Below the pieces are notes generated by a model. That model was not told where the DNA came from. It was given only the letters and a program-made list of their open reading frames with translations, and did not search any database. From assembly GCA_944989445.1 (NCBI GenBank), contig CALYLW010000139.1:1138414-1202413 (forward strand): a DNA stretch of 64,000 bases, read 5' to 3'. A program made the position numbers and the translations under genes. The DNA comes from Ampullaceana balthica (lineage: Eukaryota > Mollusca > Gastropoda > Lymnaeidae). Positions within the stretch are counted from its first letter, which is position 1; each line of letters starts with the position of its first letter. Shown in pieces: positions 1-10,691 of the stretch.

Positions 1-187
1 AGAGTACTATAGAGCACTCCGTTCTTAGAAGAACATATTGGCAAGGGATGCAGCGTACATAGACCACGACTGTGGGGGGAGCTTGGTGAACTCAAGGACA
101 CTCTTGACCCCGGAACAAATCTCTGCCTTCACGGAGATTTGAACCCGGGATTCTGGGTACGACAGCTGAGCGCGCACCACCGAGAGA
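1..187 (-). mobile_element. tRNA-derived SINE, probably cut by the window edge
   Basis: On the minus strand a tRNA-like head starts near 187 and carries a B-box (GGTTCAAATC, complement of 137-146) after an A-box-like stretch. The body has the same layout as the better preserved SINE at 37.55-37.85 kb, including a shared stretch near 40-60 (ggcaag..atgcagcgt) and a purine/pyrimidine block after the head. No clear tail is seen before position 1, so the 3' end may lie outside the window or be decayed. It is a diverged copy; family assignment rests on layout and boxes, not on a search. Confidence 0.6.
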
Positions 188-355
188 GTAAATAAATGTG
201 TAACGAATGATGTCTAAACGATCTTGATGGTGAAATAGAAAATCACAAGCAAGATAAATCATAGCCTAGGCTCACATTTTAACAAATATGAATAATTTAC
301 TGTTTTATAGAATATGTTTTATTGCAATTTCGAGTTGCGATGAGTTGATTTTTTA

Positions 356-790
356 AAATCCCTTATATTAACTTCGAAATCTTGTCTCTCTGTCGTCATC
401 TCTCTCTCTGTCTGTCGTTTGCAGCGGGTTGAAAAACAAAAGTAAAAAATGCCCCACTTTCCGTGATGCCATCGAGTTGAAATTTTGCACAAAGACTCGT
501 GTCACCTAACAATGCATCGTATCAAAATTTCAGATCGATCGAACGTACAATAATTAAATTAATGCATTTTTAGTTTATCTCGATATAACATATCTAATTC
601 AATTACACAGTTTGTTATTGTTTTTCTTCCACGTGCCAGTTGAGTTCACGCGTTGACGCCACCCGTAGATGTCAACCCCCCCCCCTTTTCCCCGGTTTTA
701 AAGCCAGGGGAGATCAGTCGAGAACATAATCAATAGTTTTAGTTATGTCTCATATATAAGGGATTTATAGTCAAAAACTGTGTTTTTACG
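356..790 (+). repeat. Interspersed repeat family A, copy 1
   Basis: This copy starts with aaatcccttatatt and ends with atataagggattt followed by a small hairpin (caaaaactgtgtttttacg). The ends are inverted relative to each other over about 13 bases, suggesting a DNA transposon or foldback element. A reverse-oriented copy lies at 40.99-41.40 kb, a longer copy at 13.44-14.58 kb, and end fragments near 35.4 and 46.85 kb. Shared internal landmarks are a gaaattttg..actcgtg block and a cagatcgatcgaa block. No coding capacity. The superfamily is not recognised. Confidence 0.6.
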
Positions 791-799
791 GGGTTGTTT

Positions 800-1385
800 A
801 ATTAATTCATACACTCTTTTGGGTAGAGATTACTTGTTTACTTCACTTGTGAAGACGAAGCTTTTCAGAATGCGCCTCACGCTTTCTCTCTTATTATTCC
901 TTAAAGTTGTATATGGTTCAAGAAGATTCTTTATGCACTGCGCTCAATGGCTACCAGTATAAAAACGGAAACACACCGTTGTTTAATGCTTCCCTACCTC
1001 CGGCCCCACTCCCGTATATTGCAGACGATATTGACCAGAACAACGTATTTTCTGCACCGTGCAAATTCTTATAAATTGTAAATGGACCTGCATGTTATAC
1101 ACTTGTTTTTTTTAAGTTTAAGAATTACATTACGTTTAAACTTCAACCGTGTAAAGAATATTTTTTATTGCATTTTAGAGGTGCGATGAGTGTTTTTTTT
1201 TAATTTATACTATTGTACTATACACTTTTTTGTGTAGATATTATATGTGTACTTTATTTGTGAAGACGACGGTTTTTAAAATGCGTTCCAAGCAATGCAT
1301 CGTACTCTGAAATAGACCTGCATGTTACACACTTTGTTTTTCAAAGTTCAAGAATTAAATTACGTTTAAACTTCAACCCCAGGCT
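800..1385 (+). repeat. Old direct duplication of about 0.28-0.4 kb
   Basis: Blocks around 810-880 (cacttttgggtagagattac, tgtgaagacga) and 1080-1140 (gacctgcatgtta, acgtttaaacttcaacc) recur in the same order at about 1215-1285 and 1313-1376 with many substitutions and small gaps. This reads as a diverged tandem direct repeat lying just downstream of family A copy 1. No coding potential is supported. Confidence 0.5.
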
Positions 1386-1726
1386 TGGATCGAGTGTTTT
1401 CAAGTGGCCGGAACAACTTAAAAACCTGATGCAACCAAGCGAACATTCAAATTTAAAAAAAAATAATTTCATGATGTAGACATTTTTATCACGATTCAAG
1501 CCCCTCTTGCTAAATCCGAAATATCCCTTATCAGTTAAACGATTAAAGAATTTGTGAAACGCTTAAAGCAAGTTTTTCCCCCGCTACCCTTAACGCCTTT
1601 TATTTCTATATTTAGCCCACGGCGTGAAATGCCAATTTGTCTTGAGTTTTTATAGAATCTTTATGTATTTTATAGCAGTAAATTATCAGTTGTTTCGTGC
1701 GGAAAAAATAATTTATTGATGAGCTG
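1386..1726. other. Non-coding stretch, nothing recognised
   Basis: AT-rich unique-looking sequence between the old duplication and the 76-bp array. All frames are interrupted by stops; no repeat, RNA gene or element end was recognised. Confidence 0.5.
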
Positions 1727-2966
1727 AAGTGTTCACATAACATTTTAGATCTAGCGAAATGAGTTGGTTACTCAGATGTGGAGATGGCACGCGTGTCACA
1801 CGAAGTGTTCTCACTACACTATAGAGATAATAACATGAGTTGGTTACTCAGATGTGGAGATGGCACGCGTGTCACACGAAGTGTTCTCACTACACTATAG
1901 AGATAATAACATGAGTTGGTTACTCAGATGTGGAGATGGCACGCGTGTCACACGAAGTGTTCTCACTACACTATAGAGATAATAACATGAGTTGGTTACT
2001 CAGATGTGGAGATGGCACGCGTGTCACACGAAGTGTTCTCACTACACTATAGAGATAATAACATGAGTTGGTTACTCAGATGTGGAGATGGCACGCGTGT
2101 CACACGAAGTGTTCTCACTACACTATAGAGATAATAACATGAGTTGGTTACTCAGATGTGGAGATGGCACGCGTGTCACACGAAGTGTTCTCACTACACT
2201 ATAGAGATAATAACATGAGTTGGTTACTCAGATGTGGAGATGGCACGCGTGTCACACGAAGTGTTCTCACTACACTATAGAGATAATAACATGAGTTGGT
2301 TACTCAGATGTGGAGATGGCACGCGTGTCACACGAAGTGTTCTCACTACACTATAGAGATAATAACATGAGTTGGTTACTCAGATGTGGAGATGGCACGC
2401 GTGTCACACGAAGTTTTCTCACTACACTATAGGTCTAATAACATGAGTTGGTTACTCAGATGTGGAGATGGCACGCGTGTCACACGAAATGTTCTCACTA
2501 CACTATAGATCTAATAACATGAGTTGGTTACTCAGATATGGAGTTGGCACGCGTGTCACACGAAATGTTCTCACTACACTGTAGATCTAATAACATGAGT
2601 TGGTTACTCAGATATGGAGTTGGCACGCGTGTCACACGAAGTGTTCTCACTACCCTGTAGATCTAATAACATGAGTTGGTTACTCAGATATGGAGTTGGC
2701 ACGCGTGTCACACGAAGTGTTCTCACTACACTATAGATCTAATAACATGAGTTGGCTATTCAGATGTGGAGATGGCACGCGTGTCACACGAAGTTTTCTC
2801 ACTACACTATAGATCTAATAACATGAGTTGGCTATTCAGATGTGGAGATGGCACGCGTGTCATACGAAATGTTCACACAACACTTCAGATCTAATAACAC
2901 GAGTTTGTTATTAGAACTGAACATGGCACGCGTGTCACACGAAGTTTTCTCACGACACTAGACACG
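1727..2966 (+). repeat. Minisatellite, 76-bp unit, about 16 copies
   Basis: Units begin at 1759, 1835, 1911 and so on every 76 bases. The first eight units (1759-2366) are identical over their full length, whereas units from 2367 on accumulate substitutions and the last (from about 2898) is strongly diverged. A half-unit remnant (gaagtgttcacataac..) precedes the array. Each unit has the palindromic core ggcACGCGTgtcac. A homogeneous core with decayed edges is the pattern expected of unequal exchange. Stops occur in every frame, so it is not coding. Confidence 0.95.
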
Positions 2967-4580
2967 AGCTTGCAGTTTGCCTTAACTCAACAAACTTGTT
3001 ACCAATTACCTTGATGAGACGCTAAGAAATAGAAACATGTATACTCGAATGCCTTTTGATTATAATTATTGCATACCAAAACATTCACAACAAACAGTTA
3101 ATTTTGTCATACACAATTTTTATCCGACAAACCTTATATATCAACTATATATATCTCATTGCTAATGTGTAACTTCCATGGCACTATGGGCTGGACCAAA
3201 AGCTAGAGCTTAAACCTAACTCCGTCAGATGTCGTAACACACCTTACACAAACGATAGCACGGCCTTCAATAATCTAATAACAGTACATACCTGCCGATG
3301 ACTAGATACTGCACATGTCAAAAAACACATAACAGTACGACTGTTATAGACTGCTTAATGATATACACTCTCCAAGACGTTGCGTTTTCATATCAGTTAC
3401 TCCAGGTGACGTCAAGCTGGTTGCGATCCATGCAACAAACTTATCAGTGCATTACAAAACGTTATTCAATTAAAGATAAGGCCGGTAAGTGGCTGACTGT
3501 TGAGATTAGTATAAAGGAGTTATCTCCCCTCTTACCGTAAAACGTAAACACATCATGGTTCGGTAGTCAACGGGAACTCGAAGACGAAATAGCTCTTGAC
3601 GATTACGATTTCTGTCGACTCCATTCAAACCCCGAAGACCAGTCAAGACTTGTTCTCTTGCCACGTTAAAAAAAATAGCATCACCATGTTTGCAAATATT
3701 TCCACTTTTGAGAGAGAAATTTTCAGACTCTGACCGAATTCTTTTGTTTATTTTTTAAACGACTCCGACAAAAAGAACTAAATTATAACGTGAAAGTTTG
3801 AACTCGGCTGAGCCTCCCTAGGACTAATTGCCAATACATTCACCATGTTTCTGTCTATCCCTTCTCGAGTGGGTGCGAACATTTGAAGTCGTTGACAAGA
3901 TAAGGGCTGAAGAGGGGTGGCCCTTTAGTTTGGGGAAGGCCAATTTAAAAAACAAAAATACAATTCAACTGTTAACATTAAGTAGCTGCATACAATACGG
4001 GCAGTGTTGGCTTTGTAAGAACAGTAAAGAAATCGAATAGCGACTAGACTGCACTAATAATAATAACTCCAGAAAACATAGAATTTGGTGCCTCGATTGT
4101 AAGACTTTGTCTCGGTCAATCTGACCCACTGTTTCCTTTAAATAATCCATATTTCCCTTCAGATCTCTTTTTTAAAGTTATTTTATTTTTATTGTTTATA
4201 TTATATTTAGATATTGAAGCTATGTAATTATTTAAGTAAGATACAGGATAACTATACAAAAAACAAAACACACCTGCGTTAAAAAATTGTATTTACTACA
4301 AAAGTACAGATTTATAAATCAAGTGATCATTTATACTAAATGAACATAGTAATAATATCCACCTTGTTCTTTATCCAAAGTGCAGATTTATAATATCACA
4401 GTTAATTCATACAAAAATAGATTTATAGCATACACTTTATTCTATATTAAAGCTGACGTTTATAATATCCACTCATTCTATTCTAAAAGTACATTTTTAA
4501 TTTCCTCTTTATTTTAAAACGTTACTAAAACAATAGTAGAGATTTATAATGTACACTTTATTCCCATCCTTCATAACACG
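2967..4580. other. Non-coding stretch, no gene recognised
   Basis: This stretch has AT-rich sequence with short spurious reading frames, the longest about 80 codons at 3298-3540 without recognisable domain or codon pattern. Simple A/T-rich segments dominate 4160-4560. No splice-supported exon, RNA gene or element end could be defended. Confidence 0.5.
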
Positions 4581-4590
4581 TCTCAGGCGG

Positions 4591-4765
4591 CAATGTTCCC
4601 TTTAAGCTGCGTGGCTGCGCGGCCGCGCAGATATATGACAGATGCCGCGCAGTAGTTTAGAACTACCACGCAGCAAATAAATGCACACAAAATGGATACT
4701 GTGCAACTTTGCACACGAGTTTATTTACTTTGCACACGGGCCAACTAACCTTAGAGGGAACACTC
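4591..4765. mobile_element. hAT-like MITE, family E copy 1
   Basis: The left end CAATGTTCCCTTTAA and right end TTAGAGGGAACACT are near-perfect inverted repeats, and the direct repeat tctcaggc occurs at both edges (4581-4588 and 4764-4771), consistent with an 8-bp duplication typical of hAT elements. The interior is GC-rich around gcgcggccgcgcag, then has two gcacac blocks. Relatives occur at 12.7/13.3, 22.15, 27.66 and 57.26 kb. It is too short to encode a transposase, so it would have depended on one elsewhere. Confidence 0.75.
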
Positions 4766-4771
4766 TCAGGC

Positions 4772-5084
4772 TAAAAAAAAGTGTTGCATAGATTGAAATC
4801 AAACATCTCCAACCAACTGCCTACGTCTTTTACATTATTATCTCCCGCTTGTTTACGTCATGGTGATCTCTTTCAGGTTAGATAACTTGTTTTCTTCCTA
4901 CTGACTTCTCTCATCCTCCTTATTCAAAGCGTTTAAAAATAGTTTTATCAGGGGAGCCTAATGGCTTTACATCAATTCATGGTAGGATGGTAGGACGATT
5001 CTAATTCTAACTGTATTTAAATACTTCATTATTAAAATTTCTCATAAGAATAATCTGGGTTTTTTTTTCCACCGAAGGCCAATC
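4772..5084. other. Non-coding stretch, nothing recognised
   Basis: AT-rich spacer between the MITE and the 36-39-bp minisatellite. No reading frame, RNA or element end is visible. Confidence 0.5.
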
Positions 5085-5868
5085 TTTCCCTGCTTACCAT
5101 ATGCACATCATCAACCACTAGTTTCATCTTCATTACCTCATGCACATCATAGGCCAATAGTTTCTTGATTACCACGCGCATAATATGGGCCAAGAAAGTT
5201 TTGATATGCCATGCGCATATAATAGGCAAAAAGTTTATTGATTACCATATGCAAATAATAGGTCAATAGTTTCTTGATTACCATATGCACATCACAGGCC
5301 AAAGTTTCTTCTTGATTACCATATGCACATCACAGGCCAAAGTTTCTTCTTGATTACCATATACACATCACAGGCCAAAGTTTCTTCTTGATTACCATAT
5401 GCACATCACAGGCCAAAGTTTCTTCTTGATTACCATATGCACATCATAGACCAATTGTTTCTTAATTACCATATGCACATCACAGGCCAATAGTTTCTTC
5501 TTGATTACCATATGCACATCACAGGCCAAAGTTTCTTATTGATTACCATATGCACACCATAGACCAATTGTTTCTTGATTACCATGTGCACACCATAGAC
5601 CAATTGTTTCTGTACTACCATATGCACGTCAGAGATCAATAGTTTCTTGGATAACATATGCACATCAGAGATCAATAGTTTCTTGGATAACATATGCACG
5701 TCAGAGATCAATAGTTTCTTGGATAACATATGCACGTCAGAGATCAATAGTTTCTTGGATAACATATGCACGTCATAGATCAATAGTTTCTTGGATAACA
5801 TATGCACGTCAGAGATCAATAGTTTCTTGGATAACATATGCACGTCAGAAATCAATAGTTTCTTGGCC
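5085..5868 (-). repeat. Minisatellite, 36-39-bp units, about 21 copies
   Basis: The array has two subfamilies: the left part has about 38-bp units (ccatatgcac..aggccaaag..) and the right part 36-bp units (ggataacatatgcacgtcag..). All units share catatgcac and the catagtttctt-type ending. Because 36 is a multiple of three, the minus strand of the right part stays open for about 120 codons with a 12-residue period (MLSKKLLISDVH). That frame is a by-product of the unit length; there is no promoter or homology to support a protein. Confidence 0.9.
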
Positions 5869-6016
5869 ATATTCCTACAGATCTGTCTTACCGAGTCAGG
5901 GTTAACGGCCTTACCATGAAAAAAAAATGAAAAAATTTATTATATTAAAAATGATGCTATATGTTGTTACTTTTACCTTTATATTTATGGGGACAAAATT
6001 GTTAGTCTGTGTGCTT

Positions 6017-6057
6017 TAGTGTGTGTGCAGTGTGCGTGTGTGTGCGTGCGCGCGTGT
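6017..6057. repeat. GT/GC microsatellite
   Basis: An imperfect alternating purine-pyrimidine run (gtgtgtgtgcgtgcgcgcgtg) lies in otherwise unremarkable non-coding sequence (5869-6286). Such a run may adopt Z-DNA; nothing functional is shown. Confidence 0.85.
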
Positions 6058-6286
6058 TTATCAGAAATGTTGGTGTAAGAATATGAGATGATGCCGAGTT
6101 ACACCAGGAAGAAAATAATATTGGAGCATGCGCAGAATTGATGGAGACAGAATTAGAGGACTTGGGTGACATATAATTTATAAAGAGGATCTGGAATGTT
6201 GTTATCAAAACGTACAATGTTTGATTTTATGGAGGATGAATAAATTTACATGTTAATGCTTCTAAGATGAAACGTGAATACAGCAA

Positions 6287-6585
6287 CCTTCAACTTATGG
6301 CAGTATGCATGAAGTGTTCAACTTATGGCAGTGTACATGAAGTGTTCAACTTACGACAGTGTTCGTGAAGTGTTCAACTTATGACAGTGTGCATGAAGTG
6401 TTCAACTTACGACAGTATGCATAAAGTGTTCAACTTATGGCAGTATGCATGAAGTGTTCAACTTATGGCAGTGTGCATGAAGTGTTCAACTTACGACAGT
6501 ATGCATAAAGTGTTCAACTTATGACAGTACGCATGAAGTGTTCAACTTATGACAGTATGCATGAAGTGTTCAACTTATGATATCA
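6287..6585 (+). repeat. Minisatellite, 28-bp unit, about 11 copies
   Basis: The unit is gtgttcaacttatggcag plus tatgcatgaa, with alternation between tatggcag, tacgacag and tatgacag variants. The variants are interspersed, suggesting earlier higher-order duplication. No open frame of note. Confidence 0.93.
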
Positions 6586-6897
6586 TTGCCAATTAAAGTG
6601 ACGTATCGTCGCTGTGAAGGATTTAAAGCTCGGTTATTTCATGCCTTACATTGGTAGCCGGTTGTTTAGATGAATGATACTCATCCGTGATATGTCATGT
6701 CGTGTAGTGACAAGTAAAATTACATAATGACATGTTACATTTTTCGGTGTTGCTAACGACAACCTTGTAAAGAGGGGGGGGGAATTACCAACCTACATAA
6801 ACGCCTTTTCCTACTTTTCTTTATACATTGATTTCTTCAATAAAATGATGGCTTGTATTTCTTTGTTGACCCTTGTTGATTAACATATTAGATAATC
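6586..6897. other. Non-coding stretch, nothing recognised
   Basis: Unique-looking sequence with a run of nine G near 6774. No gene or element end seen before the LINE remnant that starts near 6898. Confidence 0.5.
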
Positions 6898-7640
6898 ATG
6901 CAGTGCCAACTACGCTCGACGGGGCATGTCGTGCGCATGCCGGACCATAGGCTCCCAAAAAGGCTCTTCTTTGGCGAGCTTACTGATTTGCTTAGAGCCC
7001 GCGGAGGTTCATGTAAGCGCTACAAGGATACGCTTAAAACCGTACTGAAGGCCTTCGACATTGGGCATTACTCCTGGGAAACAGCAGCCATCTACCGGGG
7101 CCTCCATGCGCTTTGTAATACTGAACTGTGCAGCAGTCTGTGAGGCAAACAGCAGCCATCTACCGGGGCCTCCATGCGTTTTGTAATACTGAACGGTGCA
7201 GCAGTCCGTGAGGCAAACAGCAGCCATCTACCGGGGCCTCCATGCGTTTTGTAATACTGAACGGAGCAGCAGTCTGTGAGGCAAATAGCAGCCATCTACC
7301 GGGGCCTCCATGCGTTTTGTAATACTGAACGGTGCAGCAGTCTGTGAGGCAAACAGCAGCCATCTACCGGGGCCTCCATGCGTTTTGTAATACTGAACGG
7401 TGCAGCAGTCTGTGAGGCAAATAGCAGCCATCTACCGGGGCCTCCATGCGTTTTGTAATACTGAACGGTGCAGCAGTCCGTGAGGCAAACGGCAGGCGAC
7501 CAAGTCCAGAATTCAGTCAGGAGGGATGGTATTCAACCCCCCCCCCTGATGGTATCCCACCCATCTCTTGTCGGACATGCACCTTTCGTGCTAGGAAATT
7601 GCTAATAAGCCACCAGAGGCCACACGTTGCTGCCTGAGTA
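6898..7640 (+). pseudogene. LINE ORF2 C-terminal remnant expanded by minisatellites
   Basis: The translation from 6898 reads GHVVRMPDHRLPKRLFFGEL then RGGSCKRYKDTLKTVLKAFDI and SWETAAIYRG. This is the tail pattern of animal non-LTR retrotransposon reverse transcriptases (GHV.RM..RLPK..GEL / RYKD.LK / WE..A..R). The continuation (NGAAVREANGRR, then SCRTCTFRARKLLISHQRPH with a C-x2-C...H-x3-H knuckle) lies in another frame at 7446-7637, separated by six copies of a 68-bp minisatellite. The element is 5'-truncated, frameshifted and dead. Family level (RTE/CR1-like clade) is uncertain. Confidence 0.75.
7081..7494 (+). repeat. Minisatellite, 68-bp unit, 6 copies, LINE-derived
   Basis: Units begin at 7081, 7149, 7217, 7285, 7353 and 7421. 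Each contains ctaccggggcctccatgcg and gtgcagcagtc. In one frame the unit reads RFVILNGAAVREAN, which is the segment expected just after the WE..A motif in the LINE remnant in which it lies. The array is therefore an amplified piece of the retrotransposon coding sequence. Sixty-eight is not a multiple of three, so the expansion breaks the frame; minus-strand frames of about 67-72 codons are shadows. Confidence 0.9.
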
Positions 7641-7994
7641 CAGGCCACCAGGGGCCACACGTTGCTGCCTGAGTACAGGCCACCAGGGGCCACACGTTGC
7701 TGCCTGAGTACAGGCCACCAGGGGCCACACGTTGCTGCCTGAGTACAGGCCACCAGAGGCCACACGTTGCTGCCTGAGTACAGGCCACCAGGGGCCACAC
7801 GTTGCTGCCTGAGTACAGGCCACCAGGGGCCACACGTTGCTGCCTGAGTACAGGCCACCAGGGGCCACACGTTGCTGCCTGAGTACAGGCCACCAGGGGC
7901 CACACGTTGCTGCCTGAGTACAGGCCACCAGGGGCCACACGTTGCTGCCTGAGTACAGGCCACCAGGGGCCACACGTTGCTGCCTGAGTACAGG
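7609..7994 (+). repeat. Minisatellite, 35-bp unit, 11 copies, LINE-derived
   Basis: The unit is gccaccaggggccacacgtt plus gctgcctgagtacag, almost invariant apart from agaggcc/aggggcc variants. The first unit encodes the end of the LINE zinc-finger-like motif (SHQRPHVAA then a stop), so this array also grew out of the LINE 3' coding end. On the minus strand the unit has no stop codon in any register, giving three overlapping frames of 120-150 codons that are artefacts of repetition. Confidence 0.93.
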
Positions 7995-8043
7995 ACAAAT
8001 ATGTTTGGATTAGATGATTAGAGCGGTCCTTGGCAAACACGAT

Positions 8044-9266
8044 GACATATTAGTACATATTAGTACATATTAGTACATATTAGTACATATTAGTACATAT
8101 TAGTACATATTAGTACATATTAGTACATATCAAGACATATTAGTACATATTAGTACATATTAGTACATATTAGTACATATTAGTACATATTAGTACATAT
8201 TAGTACATATTAGTACATATTAGTACATATTAGTACATATCAAGACATATTAGTACATATTAGTACATATTAGTACATATTAGTACATATTAGTACATAT
8301 TAGTACATATTAGTACATATTAGTACATATTAGTACATATTAGTACATATTAGTACATATTAGTACATATTAGTACATATTAGTACATATTAGTACATAT
8401 TAGTACATATTAGTACATATTAGTACATATTAGTACATATTAGTACATATTAGTACATATTAGTACATATTAGTACATGTTAGTACATATTAGTACATGT
8501 TAGTACATATTAGTACATATTAGTACATGTTAGTACATGTTAGTACATATTAGTACATATTAGTACATATTAGTACATATTAGTACATATTAGTACATAT
8601 TAGTACATATTAGTACATATTAGTACATATTAGTACATATTAGTACATATTAGTACATATTAGTACATATTAGTACATATTAGTACATATTAGTACATAT
8701 TAGTACATATTAGTACATATTAGTACATATTAGTACATATTAGTACATATTAGTACATATTAGTACATATTAGTACATATTAGTACATATTAGTACATAT
8801 TAGTACATATTAGTACATATTAGTACATATTAGTACATATTAGTACATATTAGTACATATTAGTACATGTTAGTACATATTAGTACATGTTAGTACATAT
8901 TAGTACATATTAGTACATGTTAGTACATGTTAGTACATATTAGTACATATTAGTACATATTAGTACATATTAGTACATATTAGTACATATTAGTACATAT
9001 TAGTACATATTAGTACATATTAGTACATATTAGTACATATTAGTACATATTAGTACATATTAGTACATATTAGTACATATTAGTACATATTAGTACATAT
9101 TAGTACATATTAGTACATATTAGTACATATTAGTACATATTAGTACATATTAGTACATATTAGTACATATTAGTACATATTAGTACATATTAGTACATAT
9201 TAGTACATATTAGTACATATTAGTACATATTAGTACATATTAGTACATATTAGTACATATTAGTAC
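8044..9266 (+). repeat. Minisatellite, 10-bp unit, about 122 copies
   Basis: The unit is tagtacatat, nearly perfect over 1.2 kb. The variant tagtacatgt occurs at 8471, 8491, 8521, 8531 and again at 8861, 8881, 8911, 8921, an exact 390-bp offset. The variant caagacatat occurs at 8131 and 8241, a 110-bp offset. These show block duplications inside the array. Each unit contains the palindrome gtac, and ttagtac resembles the tagtacatg part of the 24-bp array at 15.9 kb. Confidence 0.97.
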
Positions 9267-9367
9267 GCATCCACATTTGTTGAAATTAATTTTTAAAAAC
9301 GCAAATGCCACATTGCATTTTGAACAGTGTATGAAGGGAAAGCTGAAACTTTGTATATATTCTAGAG

Positions 9368-9665
9368 CAGTGCTTCTCAAAGTGGTGGTCCGCGGACCGG
9401 TACCGGTCCGTGGGCCATCCGCTGCTGGTCCGCAGAAGTTATCAGAAAGGACAAAAAACATAATTATATTCCCTTATTTTCAAACATTAATAATTACCCT
9501 AAAGAATATGTTAATTTTTCGTTAATAAGACATAAAATAAAAGAAATAAAATATTGTAAATTACATTTCGCTACCACGTCAGTACAGTGAAAATAGTTCA
9601 CCGGTCCCTGGTGCAATGGAAAAATTCCTGCCGGTCCGCCATGCTAAAAAGTTTGAGAAGCACTG
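9368..9665. mobile_element. hAT MITE, family C1, with perfect 8-bp TSD
   Basis: Terminal inverted repeats CAGTGCTTCTCAAA and TTTGAGAAGCACTG bound a 298-bp element, flanked by identical ttctagag at 9360-9367 and 9666-9673. Subterminal regions carry ccggtccgtgggcc-type and ccggtccgcc repeats, typical binding-site clusters of hAT elements. It is non-coding; the frames crossing it are spurious. A sibling of the same length with its own TSD lies at 52.99-53.29 kb and a decayed relative near 54.45 kb. Confidence 0.93.
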
Positions 9666-9673
9666 TTCTAGAG

Positions 9674-10691
9674 TATCTAGAGCAGTGATGAACATAGCTA
9701 TAACTCTTATGACATAAGCTGGTAAAAGTTCTTGTCTTCAGTAATTATGTGATAGCATGTTAGTTAGCGCCAAGATACAGCAAATGTTCTTCTGTAATTC
9801 TTTAATTATGCGGGCAAGGTGACCTCGGACAGATTTACACTACTGATAAGCTTGTCAAAATCGTTCACTTTGTCTTCTTCTTCTTCCTCTATTTCTTAAG
9901 GGCCCATGCACGATCAATACTCTGATCTTAATGGCTCCTGTGTAGAGATATTCGAAAATCCCATCAGCTTTACCTTGTCTCATATTATAGCGTGATATAA
10001 GTCATGTCAGATTTATCAACCGAGAGTTGGCACTGACTAAAGTAAGACACCACGCAATTCTCATGGCTGAAAGAAGATCACGTGATGGCCACTTAACACT
10101 CTTCGCCGGTTGTTAAAATAATTCAAGAACATGAAAAGTAATCAAATAACTCATAAAGTGGGTTTCGGTTCCATACATAACACACCAAATTTTAAATTCT
10201 GTCTGGGTCCTGAGTATCTGTTTTTACTCAACTACAATGAATTATTAATTCGAGTTTTCAGACCATTTTTAGATCACAATGCTAAAATTAAAACAATGTA
10301 ATTTACTTATCTACTTTTCTTAAATTCAGAAATAGTTTTAATTTTTAAAAATTTACGCATTTGTTTCGAGGCGGAATTTTTTTTACCGTCTTTGTTTTAT
10401 TGTATGTATCTAAAGAGAATTTCAATTTATTTGCATTTGATGGATTTTTAAATTTTTTTTGGTGTGCTAAATTGATCACTTTTTCCATGTTTTCTTCCTT
10501 CGGCTTTTCAATTATCCTGTGTATATATCTTACTTTTTTTTATCCCGATATTATGCCTACCAATTTATTGTTTAAAAAATAATGATTGAGTTACCTATCG
10601 ATCCGTCTGTTCTCATGATCTTGAGATTAAATTTATGTTGATAAACTTTCTTATTTTGCTATTTCTTAAATATAACATCCGGGGAAGTTAA
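9674..10691. other. Non-coding stretch, no gene recognised
   Basis: AT-rich sequence. The only notable frame, 10361-10582, is a 73-codon phenylalanine-rich stretch that simply reflects T-rich DNA. A short tcttcttcttc run lies near 9871. No element ends or RNA genes found. Confidence 0.5.

Noticed and set aside
5085..5868. CRISPR-like array (36-39-bp repeats)
   Set aside because: The repeats are head-to-tail with no unique spacers and no cas genes; the same applies to the 28-, 32- and 36-bp arrays elsewhere. The context is eukaryotic.
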